From positions 248,065 through 312,064 of the forward strand of contig NZ_LJJB01000013.1 of assembly GCF_001420695.1 (NCBI RefSeq): a stretch of 64,000 nt of DNA. Reading direction: 5' to 3'. Below, one piece after another: positions 52,002 through 61,297 of this stretch. The number at the start of each line of letters is the position of its first letter. The stretch's first letter is position 1. Origin of the DNA: Brevibacillus choshinensis (lineage in GTDB: Bacteria; Bacillota; Bacilli; Brevibacillales; Brevibacillaceae). The notes beneath the pieces were generated by a model. The model saw only the letters and a list, made by a program, of their open reading frames with translations. It was not told the DNA's origin and did no database searches. Both the position numbers and the translations under genes were made by a program.

Positions 52002-53008
52002 TTCATCCAGACATCATCAAAAAACAGCGAGTAATGCTCTGGGGATTGCTAGCTTTCACGCTGGCAGTCATCGTGATTGGGATGGGAATGGGTTACTCTT
52101 CTTTGTCTTATAACCGATTGATTCCCACATTGATAGGACAAGGGACGTTTAAGGAAGAGTTTGTCTTATTCGAGGTTCGTTTACCAAGATTGATTATTAC
52201 GTGGCTAGCAGGAATGGCATTGGCGCTGTCTGGGGCAATCCTCCAAGGAGTCACGAGAAATGATCTGGCGGAACCTGGAGTGATCGGTATCAACTCAGGA
52301 GCCGGGGTAGCAATTGCACTGTTCTTTTTGTATTACCCGATCGATGCCGGGTCCTTTGCTTACCTGCTGCCGCTTGTAGCGTTTGCAGGAGCCACTCTTA
52401 CGGCAGTGTGCATTTATTTCTTCTCTTACAGTAGAAGCACGGGTCTTCAGCCGGTAAAGGTGGTCCTGATTGGGGTCGGCTTTTCCATGGCGCTCTCAGG
52501 GGTGATGATCGTACTCATATCATCTGCCGAGCGTGCAAAAGTTGACTTTATTGCCAAATGGCTCGCGGGAAACATTTGGGGTGCCGATTGGCCGTTTATC
52601 TGGGCCATTCTGCCATGGCTACTTATCCTCATTCCATTTGCGCTCTACAAAGCCAGTCGATTGAACTTGTTGTCGTTAAATGAGCCTGTTGCGATTGGTG
52701 TAGGTCTCGCAGTTGAAAAGGAACGCTTTGTCTTGTTACTGGCCGCGGTAGCCTTGGCCGCTGCAGCTGTTTCGGTGACAGGAGGGATCGCGTTCATCGG
52801 GCTGTTGGCACCGCATCTGGCCAAAGCGCTGGTGGGTCCACGCCATCAGTTAAGTGTCCCGGTGGCTATCGTTCTCGGGGGTGGGCTATTACTCGTTGCT
52901 GATACCATTGGACGCAATCTCGCAGACCCGGATGGAATTCCAGCAGGGATTATGGTTGCCTTGATTGGAGCCCCCTATTTTTTGTATCTGTTGTGGAAGA
53001 AATCGTGA
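51998..53008 (+). CDS. Iron-siderophore ABC permease 2
   Basis: 336 residues, FecCD family. LPRLIITWLAGMALALSGAILQGVTRNDLAEPGVIG (in part) and FIGLLAPHLAKALVGPRH. It starts inside the previous gene's stop (ATGA). It pairs with permease 1; both use the single ATPase. Confidence 0.9.
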   Translation: MIHPDIIKKQRVMLWGLLAFTLAVIVIGMGMGYSSLSYNRLIPTLIGQGTFKEEFVLFEVRLPRLIITWLAGMALALSGAILQGVTRNDLAEPGVIGINSGAGVAIALFFLYYPIDAGSFAYLLPLVAFAGATLTAVCIYFFSYSRSTGLQPVKVVLIGVGFSMALSGVMIVLISSAERAKVDFIAKWLAGNIWGADWPFIWAILPWLLILIPFALYKASRLNLLSLNEPVAIGVGLAVEKERFVLLLAAVALAAAAVSVTGGIAFIGLLAPHLAKALVGPRHQLSVPVAIVLGGGLLLVADTIGRNLADPDGIPAGIMVALIGAPYFLYLLWKKS

Positions 53009-53015
53009 AGCTGCA

Positions 53016-53049
53016 AAAGAGCAGGAGCTACAGCATCCTGCTCTTTTTA
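53016..53049 (+). terminator. Terminator of the siderophore operon
   Basis: AAAGAGCAGGA / TCCTGCTCTTT stem with a 9-nt loop and TTTTT. Confidence 0.88.
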
Positions 53050-53097
53050 TTCCGATTGTCGTCAAACAGTGATGGAACCATGGGGCAAGAAGAGCTA

Positions 53098-53136
53098 AAA
53101 AGGCGTGCAGGAACACTTCGTTCCACACGCCTTTTC
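53098..53136 (-). terminator. Terminator of the EamA gene
   Basis: AAAAGGCGTG / CACGCCTTTTT on the minus strand with a loop; T run follows. It may also stop rightward transcripts. Confidence 0.8.
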
Positions 53137-53145
53137 TGTCGGCCA

Positions 53146-54054
53146 TTATGCGCTTTTCTTGTGTACGGATTGAGAGGGCATAAACAGCTGCTTCCACTTG
53201 ATTTGCGGGACACCGATCGCTGCCAGAATCATCAGGACGCCGCCCCATTGCGACCATGTAACCGTCTCATGCAGGACAAAGCTGGATAAAAGAACGACTG
53301 CTGGCAGCTCTGCCGCACTGAGAATGGTGGCGAGTCCATTCCCGATTCGAGGGACACCTACGGACAAGCAAAAAATGGGAATGACTGAGCCGAAGAGCGC
53401 CACGAGCAGGCCAAATGGTAGCAATCCTTCCCACAAACGACCATTGATTAGAAAGGTTGGTGGGTACACAATCGAGATCATGATCGCCGCCAAGCTAATG
53501 GAGATCGCACTTCGTAAGTAGGGATTCATATCCGCAAGAATACGTCCGCTAAAAAAGATGACGAAGGCAAACGTTGCTCCAGACAAAAGGCCGCAAGCCA
53601 AGCCTGTCAAGCTAATCGTTTGAAGTCCTGACTCTCCTAGACCGCTCGCAAGGACTGTTCCTAATCCCAGCATGACGATGGATACCCACTTTGCAGGGGA
53701 TGGCCATGTTCGCTGGGCAATGGACTCCAACAAGACACCGATCCAGGTGAACTGAAAGAAGAAGACAATCGCCAACGACGCAGACATTTGACTGACAGCT
53801 TGGTGGTAGAAGAAGCTAGACGATGCCATCATTAGGCTGACTGGTACCAATATCAGCACGTATTTCAGACGGAATCTCTGTTTGGAGAAGAAGAGAGCCA
53901 TAATGGACATGATCAGTCCGCCGAAAATCAATTGACTACTGCTCATTTCATAGGGAGTAAATCCATATTGGAATGATTGCTTCATAAATAAAGAGAGGAC
54001 GCCGTAGCTGCAAGCTCCCACTACTACCAATAGCACTGACTTCCAGTATGTCAT
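53146..54054 (-). CDS. EamA-type DMT transporter
   Basis: 302 residues, ten hydrophobic helices in two EamA repeats. FGGLIMSIMALFF and the ends of the repeats (PAVVLLSSFVLHETVTWSQWGGVLMILAAIGV in part) are typical. Members export amino acids or metabolites. It diverges from the rarD leader. Confidence 0.87.
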   Translation of the reverse strand: MTYWKSVLLVVVGACSYGVLSLFMKQSFQYGFTPYEMSSSQLIFGGLIMSIMALFFSKQRFRLKYVLILVPVSLMMASSSFFYHQAVSQMSASLAIVFFFQFTWIGVLLESIAQRTWPSPAKWVSIVMLGLGTVLASGLGESGLQTISLTGLACGLLSGATFAFVIFFSGRILADMNPYLRSAISISLAAIMISIVYPPTFLINGRLWEGLLPFGLLVALFGSVIPIFCLSVGVPRIGNGLATILSAAELPAVVLLSSFVLHETVTWSQWGGVLMILAAIGVPQIKWKQLFMPSQSVHKKSA

Positions 54055-54101
54055 AGGTGAAATTCCTTTCCTAAATAGTGAACTTTGACGAATAATGCCT
54101 A

Positions 54102-54288
54102 TTGTACTATAGGTGAAAACTTGCTACAATGAAATTTTGTGTTTCGCTTTATTGGACTGCTATGGTAGTAGAATGCCTTGCTACTCTGCTACTTTGTTAC
54201 CATAGTAGTGAGCTAAAATGTGCGGTTGTCGTATACTTGCTGATAATACATAGCGAACCCGTGACAATTCCGTTACACTACTACCATA
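54102..54288 (+). promoter_or_regulatory. Promoter and leader of rarD with three mutually pairing segments
   Basis: The promoter TTGTAC (54102) - 17 nt - TACAAT (54125) starts a leader of about 180 nt. Segment A CTATGGTAGTAG (54160), B TACCATAGTAGTG (54198) and C CACTACTACCATA (54276) can pair as A-B (CTATGGTA), B-C (TAGTAGTG) or A-C (TATGGTAGTAG), so only one pairing forms at a time. Segment C ends 28 nt before the rarD start. No known riboswitch class matches. Confidence 0.55.
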
Positions 54289-54316
54289 AGACGGGGAAAT
54301 GTTGGAGGCAAAAGAG

Positions 54317-55225
54317 ATGAAACAAGGGGTCCTGTACGGGATTATCGCGTATTTTGCTTGGGGTTTGCTTCCTGTCTATTGGAAGCTTTTTCAAAGCATG
54401 GGAGCGTGGGAAATTCTTGCGCATCGTATCGTGTGGTCACTTATTTTTGTCCTTATCATGATTGTCATTACCAAGCGTTGGCGCAAATTGTGGGAGGCTG
54501 CTCCCGGACTAAAAATGAAAGGGGCTTTATTGCTCTGCTCGCTGCTGATCAGTGCGAACTGGCTGCTCTACATTTGGGCCGTGAATAGCAACCAGGTGAT
54601 GGAGACGAGTCTCGGTTACTACATGAACCCATTGATCAGCGTTCTTTTGGGTGTCGTGTTTTTGAAGGAAAAGCTCCGTTTGGGGCAGTGGGTCGCTTTA
54701 GGGATGGCAGCCCTCGGCGTTCTCTATATCACCTTAATGTATGGGCAGATGCCATGGGTCGCCTTGTCGCTTGCTATGACTTTTGCTTTTTACGGATTAG
54801 CTAAAAAGGTAGTCAACCTCGAAGCGATGATCGGATTGGCATGGGAGACCATCTTTGTGGCTCCAATTGCGTTGATCTATCTGATCATGCTGCAGGTGAA
54901 TGGTACGGGGACCGCTATAGAGTTGGAGGGCTGGAAACTCGCGATGCTGGCACTGGCAGGTGTGGGGACGGCCATGCCGCTTTATTGGTTCGCGCAGGCG
55001 ACAAAGCGTTTGCCACTGTCTACGCTCGGATTCATTCAATATTTGTCACCGACGATTCAATTATTGAGCGCCGTCTTCTTGTTCGGTGAAAAGTTTACGA
55101 CGACGCATTTGGTCAGCTTCTCCCTCATCTGGGGAGCGTTGCTGGTATTTACGATTAGTTCGATGAGAAAGAAAACTGGATCTGTTCAAATGAATCCTGA
55201 GGTAGCCATCAAAAAACAAGCGTAA
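54317..55225 (+). CDS. rarD: EamA-family transporter RarD
   Basis: 302 residues, ten helices. KQGVLYGIIAYFAWGLLPVYWKLF and NWLLYIWAVNSNQVMETSLGYYMNPLISVLLG (in part) identify the RarD group, named for chloramphenicol sensitivity; the natural substrate is not settled. ATG 54317 lies 8 nt after GGAGG. The leader in front suggests regulation by structure. Confidence 0.9.
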   Translation: MKQGVLYGIIAYFAWGLLPVYWKLFQSMGAWEILAHRIVWSLIFVLIMIVITKRWRKLWEAAPGLKMKGALLLCSLLISANWLLYIWAVNSNQVMETSLGYYMNPLISVLLGVVFLKEKLRLGQWVALGMAALGVLYITLMYGQMPWVALSLAMTFAFYGLAKKVVNLEAMIGLAWETIFVAPIALIYLIMLQVNGTGTAIELEGWKLAMLALAGVGTAMPLYWFAQATKRLPLSTLGFIQYLSPTIQLLSAVFLFGEKFTTTHLVSFSLIWGALLVFTISSMRKKTGSVQMNPEVAIKKQA

Positions 55226-55239
55226 TTTCCCAAAAGAAA

Positions 55240-55290
55240 ACTCCTGACGAGACGAGGCGAAATGCCGGTCCCATCAGGAGTTTTTTTAAA
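55240..55290. terminator. Bidirectional terminator after rarD
   Basis: AACTCCTGA / TCAGGAGTT stem with a 26-nt structured loop and TTTTTTT. Confidence 0.8.
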
Positions 55291-55309
55291 CTGTGGTAGT
55301 CAACTGATC

Positions 55310-56125
55310 TTAGGCTTGTTTGGAACGGCGGTAAGCACCGTGATTGGTTGGCCCTACGTATTGATTGAGGGCAAACGAGTGACGGATCGCTTCGGTAATG
55401 AAATCTTTTGCTACCGCAACAGCATCACGAACAGAGTTTCCTTTTGCCAGCTCCGCACAGATCGCAGCAGAGTAGGTGCAGCCTGCGCCGTGAGTATATG
55501 TCGTGTCAAAGCGTTCTGATTCCAGTACTTCCACAGATTGGCCGTCGAAGTAAACGTCAACGGCGTGGCCATGCTGCAGCTTGCTTCCGCCTTTCACCAC
55601 TACATAAGCCGTTCCGAAATCGTGAATGCGTTTTGCCGCTTCTTTCATATCGTCAACGCTCTTCAGCGCACCCAATCCGCTCAAAATACCTGCTTCGAAC
55701 AGGTTAGGTGTCGCTACTGTTGCACGTGGCAACAGGACTTCGCGCAGGCTGATCGCGATTTCCGGATGGAGAGCTTCGTCTGCGCCCTTGCAAATCATTA
55801 CAGGGTCAACCACGACGTTTTTCAGTTGGAATTGCTCAATTTTACGAGCAGCCAATTCAACCAGCTCAGTTGTTCCGAGCATGCCTGTTTTTGTCGCGTC
55901 TACACCAATGCCGGTAAGTACAGTTTCCAGTTGTTTTTCCAGGACGGCTACATCAATCGGAAATACATCGTGGAACCAGCCGTTGTGTGGATCTTGAGCC
56001 ACGATTACGGTGAGGGCGGTCATACCGAAGACGCCGAGCTCCTGGAAGGTTTTGAGGTCAGCCTGGAGGCCAGCACCGCCGCTTGTATCTGAACCGGCGA
56101 TCGTGAGTGCTTTGCGAATGGTCAT
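55310..56125 (-). CDS. pdxK: Pyridoxine kinase of the ThiD-like type (bifunctional HMP kinase family)
   Basis: About 271 residues. [40 protein letters not shown] and [17 protein letters not shown] with the catalytic Cys in GAGC. Length and sequence closely resemble Bacillus subtilis PdxK, which phosphorylates pyridoxine and also hydroxymethylpyrimidine. GGGAG lies 9 nt before ATG 56125; another ATG is at 56131. It is transcribed alone. Confidence 0.92.
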   Translation of the reverse strand: MTIRKALTIAGSDTSGGAGLQADLKTFQELGVFGMTALTVIVAQDPHNGWFHDVFPIDVAVLEKQLETVLTGIGVDATKTGMLGTTELVELAARKIEQFQLKNVVVDPVMICKGADEALHPEIAISLREVLLPRATVATPNLFEAGILSGLGALKSVDDMKEAAKRIHDFGTAYVVVKGGSKLQHGHAVDVYFDGQSVEVLESERFDTTYTHGAGCTYSAAICAELAKGNSVRDAVAVAKDFITEAIRHSFALNQYVGPTNHGAYRRSKQA

Positions 56126-56265
56126 GTTCATTATCTCCCTTTGTTGTCGTGTAGGAATGTACAACACCCGATAGGATGCGTCTTTCACGTACTGTACTGC
56201 ACTGTCATGCACTACCTCTATTGAAAAGGAAAAATACGGCGGTGTCAATAATATCCCCGTAAATA

Positions 56266-56303
56266 CAAAAAAACCGCTCTCCGGATCGCGGAGGAGCGGT
56301 TGT
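56266..56303 (-). terminator. Rho-independent terminator
   Basis: AACCGCTCC / GGAGAGCGGTT stem on the minus strand, followed by seven T. It ends the small gene at 56319. Confidence 0.88.
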
Positions 56304-56318
56304 CAGCAGCTGGATTTA

Positions 56319-56489
56319 TTAGAGGGAAGCAGCGTGATGAAAGGAGAAGTGAATGGACGTAGACATGGACTTGGAGCGCTTGGATGCGAGCTGCTTGGCT
56401 TGCTTTGCGGCTTCAAACATGCTGGGTGCCTTGATGATCTCAACCCATTTTTTTGTGGCGGTTTCGAATAAAAAACGATAGATTGTCAT
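56319..56489 (-). CDS. Small basic hypothetical protein
   Basis: 56 residues from ATG 56489 with GAGAGGG upstream. MTIYRFLFETATKKWVEIIK, then FEAAKQAKQLASKRSKS, a Lys-rich helix. Family not recognised. A 12-bp perfect inverted repeat lies 38 bp before it. Confidence 0.5.
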   Translation of the reverse strand: MTIYRFLFETATKKWVEIIKAPSMFEAAKQAKQLASKRSKSMSTSIHFSFHHAASL

Positions 56490-56526
56490 CTTTAATCTGC
56501 CCTCTCGTGTGTTCTTCAACGTGTAA

Positions 56527-56555
56527 GAATTTATAAGCTCAACGCTTATAAATTC
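56527..56555. promoter_or_regulatory. Perfect 12-bp inverted repeat, possible operator
   Basis: GAATTTATAAGC-TCAAC-GCTTATAAATTC. It lies upstream of the small minus-strand gene; no T run follows in either direction. The remainder up to the ABC operon (56556-56820) holds no clear gene. Confidence 0.5.
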
Positions 56556-56820
56556 TGGAGCGCATGAAAACATTCCTCTTAAACGCGGTCGCTCTTCCTT
56601 GAATAAGACTTCGGTAAAGGTTTTCTTACACTGTTATTGTATCAATGATTCATACGAAGAAGGTTATCGGTTTGTTACATTATTTTGAAGAACATGTTGC
56701 ATCTGTGTGAACGTTAAAAATGTTCCCAGTGACCTGTTACGTTTTTCCATCAACTACGTCTTTAGAATGAGGAGTACCCAAAATTTCCATTTTGACCAAG
56801 TGATGAGGTGCGTAGTAGAG

Positions 56821-57522
56821 ATGGTAAATGCAACAGGAGAGCTGACGGTGACGCAGGTCAACCACAGTTACGGTACTGGAAAGATAAAGGTGCCCGTACT
56901 GTTTGACATTAATCTGCACATTAATCAGGGAGAGTTTGTTGCTCTGTGCGGGTCATCAGGGTCTGGTAAATCGACATTGTTGAACTTATTGGCAGGATTA
57001 ACCAAGCCGGACGAAGGTAGCGTGATGGTCAGCGGTGAAGAAATTTCGCGTTACAGCGAAAATGAGTTGTGTTTGTTTCGCCGTAAGAGTATGGGCTTTA
57101 TTTTTCAGTCCTACAATTTGCTACCCAATTTGACGGCCTTGGAAAACGTAGAGCTTCCATTAATTTTTGCTGGCGAGAGTGTTCGCAAGCGACGGGCGAG
57201 AGCGACAGAAATTCTCGAGCGTGTGGGTCTTACGGGTCGGCTCGATCACAAACCAAACGAGCTGAGCGGAGGACAACAGCAACGCGTCAGTATTGCGCGC
57301 GCCTTGGTCAACCAACCAGGCATCATTTTGGCGGATGAGCCGACGGGCAATCTGGACAGTAAGACAGAGCAAGAGATCCTGAACCTCATGCGGCAAATGA
57401 ACAAGGAAAACGGAACTACGTTCATCATCGTTACCCATGAGCAAGAGGTAGCCGAACAATCGGACCGGGTCATTTATTTACAGGACGGAAGAGTCGTACA
57501 AAAAAGGACAAGACCAGCGTAG
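56821..57522 (+). CDS. ABC transporter ATP-binding protein, MacB/LolD type
   Basis: About 233 residues from ATG 56821; the frame opens further upstream at ATG 56803. Walker A GSSGSGKST, signature LSGGQQQRVSIARAL, Walker B GIILADEPTGNLDS, switch IIVTHEQE. The D-E-P-T-G-N-L-D-S form is characteristic of the MacB/LolD/FtsE group. It pairs with the permease 23 bp further on. Confidence 0.9.
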   Translation: MVNATGELTVTQVNHSYGTGKIKVPVLFDINLHINQGEFVALCGSSGSGKSTLLNLLAGLTKPDEGSVMVSGEEISRYSENELCLFRRKSMGFIFQSYNLLPNLTALENVELPLIFAGESVRKRRARATEILERVGLTGRLDHKPNELSGGQQQRVSIARALVNQPGIILADEPTGNLDSKTEQEILNLMRQMNKENGTTFIIVTHEQEVAEQSDRVIYLQDGRVVQKRTRPA

Positions 57523-57545
57523 CAGAGGGTATGAGGTGAACGTTT

Positions 57546-58997
57546 GTGAAAGTAATGGATTCTTTTCGCATTGTCTGGCGAAACTTGTGGCGCATGAAAC
57601 TGCGTACAGCACTCACTTCGGTCGGGGTCATGATTGGAACGGCTGCGATTGTTGCGATGATCGCATTGAGTCTCGGTTTGAAGGAAAATGCGGTGAAAAG
57701 CTTGGAGAACTTCGGGAATCTCACGGAGATGGATGTGGAACCGATGTACTACATTCCCGAAGAAGACCGCGTCATTCCGGACGATGAACGGAAAAAGCTG
57801 AACATGGAGGCAGTCCAGGAACTGAAGAAAATCCCGGGAATCGCGGCTGTCATGCCGGTCAAGCGCCTCCAGGAGCAGGCTAAATTAAAGGTAGGACGCA
57901 GGGAAGGGTACGTGGAGCTAATCGGGGTCGATGTCAACGAATCTGCTGACTATCGCAAAAATGATGTGGACAAAGGGAGCTATTTATCTGGTTCTCCGCA
58001 AGAGGTCGTCATCGCCTACGATGTGCCGCGCCAGATGCGCGACGTGGAGAAAGAAAAGAGGGAGGCGCGACGAAGTAACGTCGAAGCCAGGAATAAAGTG
58101 CCTGCCTCCATGCCGCCGCCAGACATGGGAGGAGGGGGACCGGCTCCCATAAGCCTCGTGGATAAGGCTGCCACGATTGTTTTGACTCGGGAGTATCGTG
58201 TTGACGACGAACCGAAGTACGAGAAAAAGGAATTGCGTGTACGGGTTGTCGGTCAATTGCAGAAATCGGAAAACCAGCGCTATTCCACGGCAGTGTATGT
58301 ACCAATCAGTGTGGTGAAGGAGCTAAACGAGTGGGTCAACCGGAGCAGAGGGGATGATTCCTCGGACGGCTCTGTGCGACGTACACGCGAACAGGCAAAG
58401 CAGGACCACTTTGAATTCGACCAAATGACAGTCAAAGTTGAGTCGCGTGAAAAAGTGGAAAGTGTGGTCAAAGCTTTAAAAGAAAAAGGCTATGAAGTCT
58501 GGTCTCCTGCACGTGAGCTGGAGACGATCAACAAGTTCTTCTTTGTCATTCAAATCGTACTCGGCGGGATTGCGGCGATTTCCCTTCTGGTTGCGACGAT
58601 CGGGATCGTCAATACGATGATCATGTCCATTTTGGAGCGGACAAAGGAAATCGGCATTATGAAAGTAATCGGAGCTACGGTGTTCAATATTCGCTGGCTA
58701 TTTTTAATGGAATCTGGCTTTATTGGGCTCATCGGTGGATTAACCGGGCTCGGCATGGCCTGGGGTGCAGTCGAACTCGTGAACTATTTCGGTTCGGCAG
58801 GCGGACTCATGGACAGCTTGAATATGGGATATGGCAGGGGAGGAGAAGGTGAGGCTGCAGCAAAGCTTGCGGTCATCCCTGGTTGGCTAGCCCTGTTTGC
58901 CATCGGATTCTCCTTTGTTATTGGTTTATTGGCAGGTATTTTCCCTGCAATTCGAGCTTCGCGCTTGAGTGCCCTGCAGGCGATCCGATCTGAATAA
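57546..58997 (+). CDS. MacB-type ABC permease (FtsX/MacB domain)
   Basis: 483 residues with GTG start. One helix near the N-terminus (TALTSVGVMIGTAAIVAMIALSLG), a large extracellular MacB_PCD domain of about 300 residues containing a Pro- and Met-rich loop (MPPPDMGGGGPAP), and three helices at the C-terminus (IGIVNTMIMSILERTKEIGIMK). It transports hydrophobic compounds, peptides or lipids; often a bacitracin or peptide resistance role in Firmicutes. Confidence 0.88.
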   Translation: MKVMDSFRIVWRNLWRMKLRTALTSVGVMIGTAAIVAMIALSLGLKENAVKSLENFGNLTEMDVEPMYYIPEEDRVIPDDERKKLNMEAVQELKKIPGIAAVMPVKRLQEQAKLKVGRREGYVELIGVDVNESADYRKNDVDKGSYLSGSPQEVVIAYDVPRQMRDVEKEKREARRSNVEARNKVPASMPPPDMGGGGPAPISLVDKAATIVLTREYRVDDEPKYEKKELRVRVVGQLQKSENQRYSTAVYVPISVVKELNEWVNRSRGDDSSDGSVRRTREQAKQDHFEFDQMTVKVESREKVESVVKALKEKGYEVWSPARELETINKFFFVIQIVLGGIAAISLLVATIGIVNTMIMSILERTKEIGIMKVIGATVFNIRWLFLMESGFIGLIGGLTGLGMAWGAVELVNYFGSAGGLMDSLNMGYGRGGEGEAAAKLAVIPGWLALFAIGFSFVIGLLAGIFPAIRASRLSALQAIRSE

Positions 58998-59017
58998 GGA
59001 AATGTGAGGAACGAGAC

Positions 59018-60532
59018 ATGAATAAGAAAAAATGGATCATTCTAGCGGCAGTTGTGGTCGTTTTGGGAGGAGGCGGATATTACGGCTATACTTCCTGGAA
59101 AGCAAAGGACGTTGCAGCCGAAGAACAACCTCCGGAGCAGCCATCGTTTCCAACGGCAACTGTCGATGTGGGCGAAGTAAAAAAGACGATCTTTTCATCC
59201 GGTTCCGTCGAGGCAAAAGCTCGGGAAGAAGTAAAGCCCGAAATCAGCGGAAAGGTAGAGCGTCTGCTGGTGAAGGAAGGACAGTCGGTGAAAAAGGGGG
59301 ACGTCTTGTTTACGGTTGACAGCACTGACGCCCAACTGGAAATGCAGAAACAGGAATTAAGCATTCTGCGTGCCAAAAAAGAACTGGATGAGCTAAAGAA
59401 TAAGAAGGATTGGATCCTGTCAGATAAAATCGGGAAAATCAAGGAAGTAATGGTCAAGGAGGGTGATACAGTTACGCCTGATTCCGTCGTAGCAAAGCTG
59501 ACCAATACGGACTATTTGAAAATCACAGGTAAGTTTAGCGCCTATGAAGCAGAGCAATTTCGCGTCGGACAAAAAGTAAAGATTTTTATTACGGCGTCCC
59601 TCTACTACGTCGATGGTACGATCACGAAGATCGACTTGATAGGACAAAAGGAAAAAGGGGTCGGGGGTGTTCACAACGTCGAGGTGCTCGTGAAGAAGCC
59701 AGGTGCTCTCTACGTTGGGGATATGGGGGTAGTCCAGTTCACGGATGCCAAGGGTGTGCTGTACGCGAGTCAGATGGCAACGCCTTTCGAGCTCCCGGAT
59801 GAAATGGAAATTCTGGCCGGTACCCATGGGAAGATCGGAAAAGTCGAAATCGAGAAAGATGACGAGATCAAAACACGGCAGCAATTGTTCAAAATGGATA
59901 TGACGGCATCCGATCTGGAGCTGCGGGAAAAAGAGCTGGCTCTCAAAGAATCGTTGCTAACAATGGAACAAAAGAAAAGAGAAATCTCGAAAAAGCAAGT
60001 GGAGGCACCCATTAACGGTGTGATCACGAAGCTAAATGTAAAAGAGGGGGAGACACCTTCCTCGGGTGAGCCTGCAGTCGTGATTATGGACGCCACGTCG
60101 GTCTACTTTATGGCAGCTGTAGACGAAATCGATATTCCTGCGATCAAGATGGGGCAAAGTGTGGATGTGTATGTGACTGCTTTTGGTAACCGACCATTTA
60201 AAGGAAAGGTCATTGAGATTCCAAAAGAGGGTACAAAAGAAGACAAGGCGGTTCGTTTTGCCGTGAAGGTGGAACTGAGTGAAACATCGGAAATGAAGCA
60301 CGGCATGACAGGCGACTGCGATATTTACGTGGAGCAAAAGGACAATGTGAAGCGACTCCCGTTGAATGCCGTAGAAGTCATGGAGGAAGGCAAAGGTACA
60401 GTAATGATAAAAGCCCAGGGTACCGGCGAACCGACGCCAAAGGAAGTGGAGATTGGCGTAGAAGGCACAGAGTTTATTGAAATTAAAGGCGGTTTAGAAG
60501 AAGGCGCAGAAGTACTGATGACCAACGCCTAG
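59018..60532 (+). CDS. Membrane-fusion adaptor protein (HlyD/MacA type)
   Basis: 504 residues, long for the family. An N-terminal helix anchor (IILAAVVVVLGGGGYYGYTSW), two lipoyl half motifs (EISGKVERLLVKEGQSVKKGDVLF and EAPINGVITKLNVKEGE in parts), a helical hairpin (ELREKELALKESLL) and beta-barrel domains. Together with the ATPase and permease it forms a tripartite-like exporter typical of Firmicutes, which lack an outer membrane. A second lipoyl-like piece near KIGKIKEVMVKEGDTV suggests a duplicated domain. Confidence 0.88.
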   Translation: MNKKKWIILAAVVVVLGGGGYYGYTSWKAKDVAAEEQPPEQPSFPTATVDVGEVKKTIFSSGSVEAKAREEVKPEISGKVERLLVKEGQSVKKGDVLFTVDSTDAQLEMQKQELSILRAKKELDELKNKKDWILSDKIGKIKEVMVKEGDTVTPDSVVAKLTNTDYLKITGKFSAYEAEQFRVGQKVKIFITASLYYVDGTITKIDLIGQKEKGVGGVHNVEVLVKKPGALYVGDMGVVQFTDAKGVLYASQMATPFELPDEMEILAGTHGKIGKVEIEKDDEIKTRQQLFKMDMTASDLELREKELALKESLLTMEQKKREISKKQVEAPINGVITKLNVKEGETPSSGEPAVVIMDATSVYFMAAVDEIDIPAIKMGQSVDVYVTAFGNRPFKGKVIEIPKEGTKEDKAVRFAVKVELSETSEMKHGMTGDCDIYVEQKDNVKRLPLNAVEVMEEGKGTVMIKAQGTGEPTPKEVEIGVEGTEFIEIKGGLEEGAEVLMTNA

Positions 60533-60559
60533 TTCTGGCCAATCATAGACAAATGAAAA

Positions 60560-60615
60560 ACATCCCCGGTTTGCATGAGTGATGACACACATGAGAGCCG
60601 GGGATTCTTTTTTGC
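60560..60615. terminator. Bidirectional terminator after the MacAB operon
   Basis: ATCCCCGG / CCGGGGAT stem with a structured loop, then TCTTTTTT; A-rich on the left side. Confidence 0.8.
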
Positions 60616-60625
60616 AGGCAACCTA

Positions 60626-61297
60626 TTATTTTTGTGAAAGTTGAAGCGTTTGGACCATGCGTTCCGTCAGACTTTGCAGAGGATGGATAATGGGAATGCC
60701 GCTCTCTCGGGTGAAATGGTGGGCGACAGGCACCATAGACAGTTGGGCTACCGCCAAAGAAACGGAGAGATGATTGTCGCAGAGGGTCTGCAAGGCATCC
60801 CATATGGCATCATGATAGGCCTGTTGTTTATTTGCCATGATGAAATCAAACGCTCCATCAGCCAAGTGAATTTCGATCTGGGGCGCCAATCCACGGGCAG
60901 ATGCATGCTTCCACAATCGATTCATCGTTGGGGTCACCGTAGCAGGATTGGAGAACAGCAAGGCTTGTGGGCCTGTACATTTCGTCACTTCGTCAAAAAA
61001 AGGTCCATCGATGGTAAAGACAGGTATATTCATAGAAGCTTCATCTTCGGCGGTCAAGCTGGCAGCATACTGTGTGCAGGTGATGACGATTGCATCAGGC
61101 AAACAAGCTTGCATCCAAGATAGTTGGCTTCTCAGTTTTTCATGCGCCTGCTCCTGTATAGGCGGGCGCGTCCCACCATTTTGCATCAGCAGGCCTGGAT
61201 CTACAAAATGTACCAGCTCTACAGTCCAGGGTGAAAACGCATCATCCAGCAGGGGGATGTTCGAGTGATGGCCGTGCAAGCAAGCGATCCGTGTCAT
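60626..61297 (-). CDS. Aspartate/glutamate racemase-family protein
   Basis: 223 residues from ATG 61297 with AGGGAG upstream. The first half contains VITCTQYAASL (first Cys), and the second half SLAVAQLSMVPVA, where related racemases have a second Cys; that Cys appears to be absent. It could be a hydantoin racemase-like or arylmalonate decarboxylase-like enzyme. The start overlaps the methyltransferase stop by 4 bp. Confidence 0.75.
   Translation of the reverse strand: MTRIACLHGHHSNIPLLDDAFSPWTVELVHFVDPGLLMQNGGTRPPIQEQAHEKLRSQLSWMQACLPDAIVITCTQYAASLTAEDEASMNIPVFTIDGPFFDEVTKCTGPQALLFSNPATVTPTMNRLWKHASARGLAPQIEIHLADGAFDFIMANKQQAYHDAIWDALQTLCDNHLSVSLAVAQLSMVPVAHHFTRESGIPIIHPLQSLTERMVQTLQLSQK

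Noticed and set aside
54129-54320. A 63-codon ORF in the rarD leader
   Set aside because: It covers the self-complementary segments, has no ribosome site and lies right behind the -10 box.
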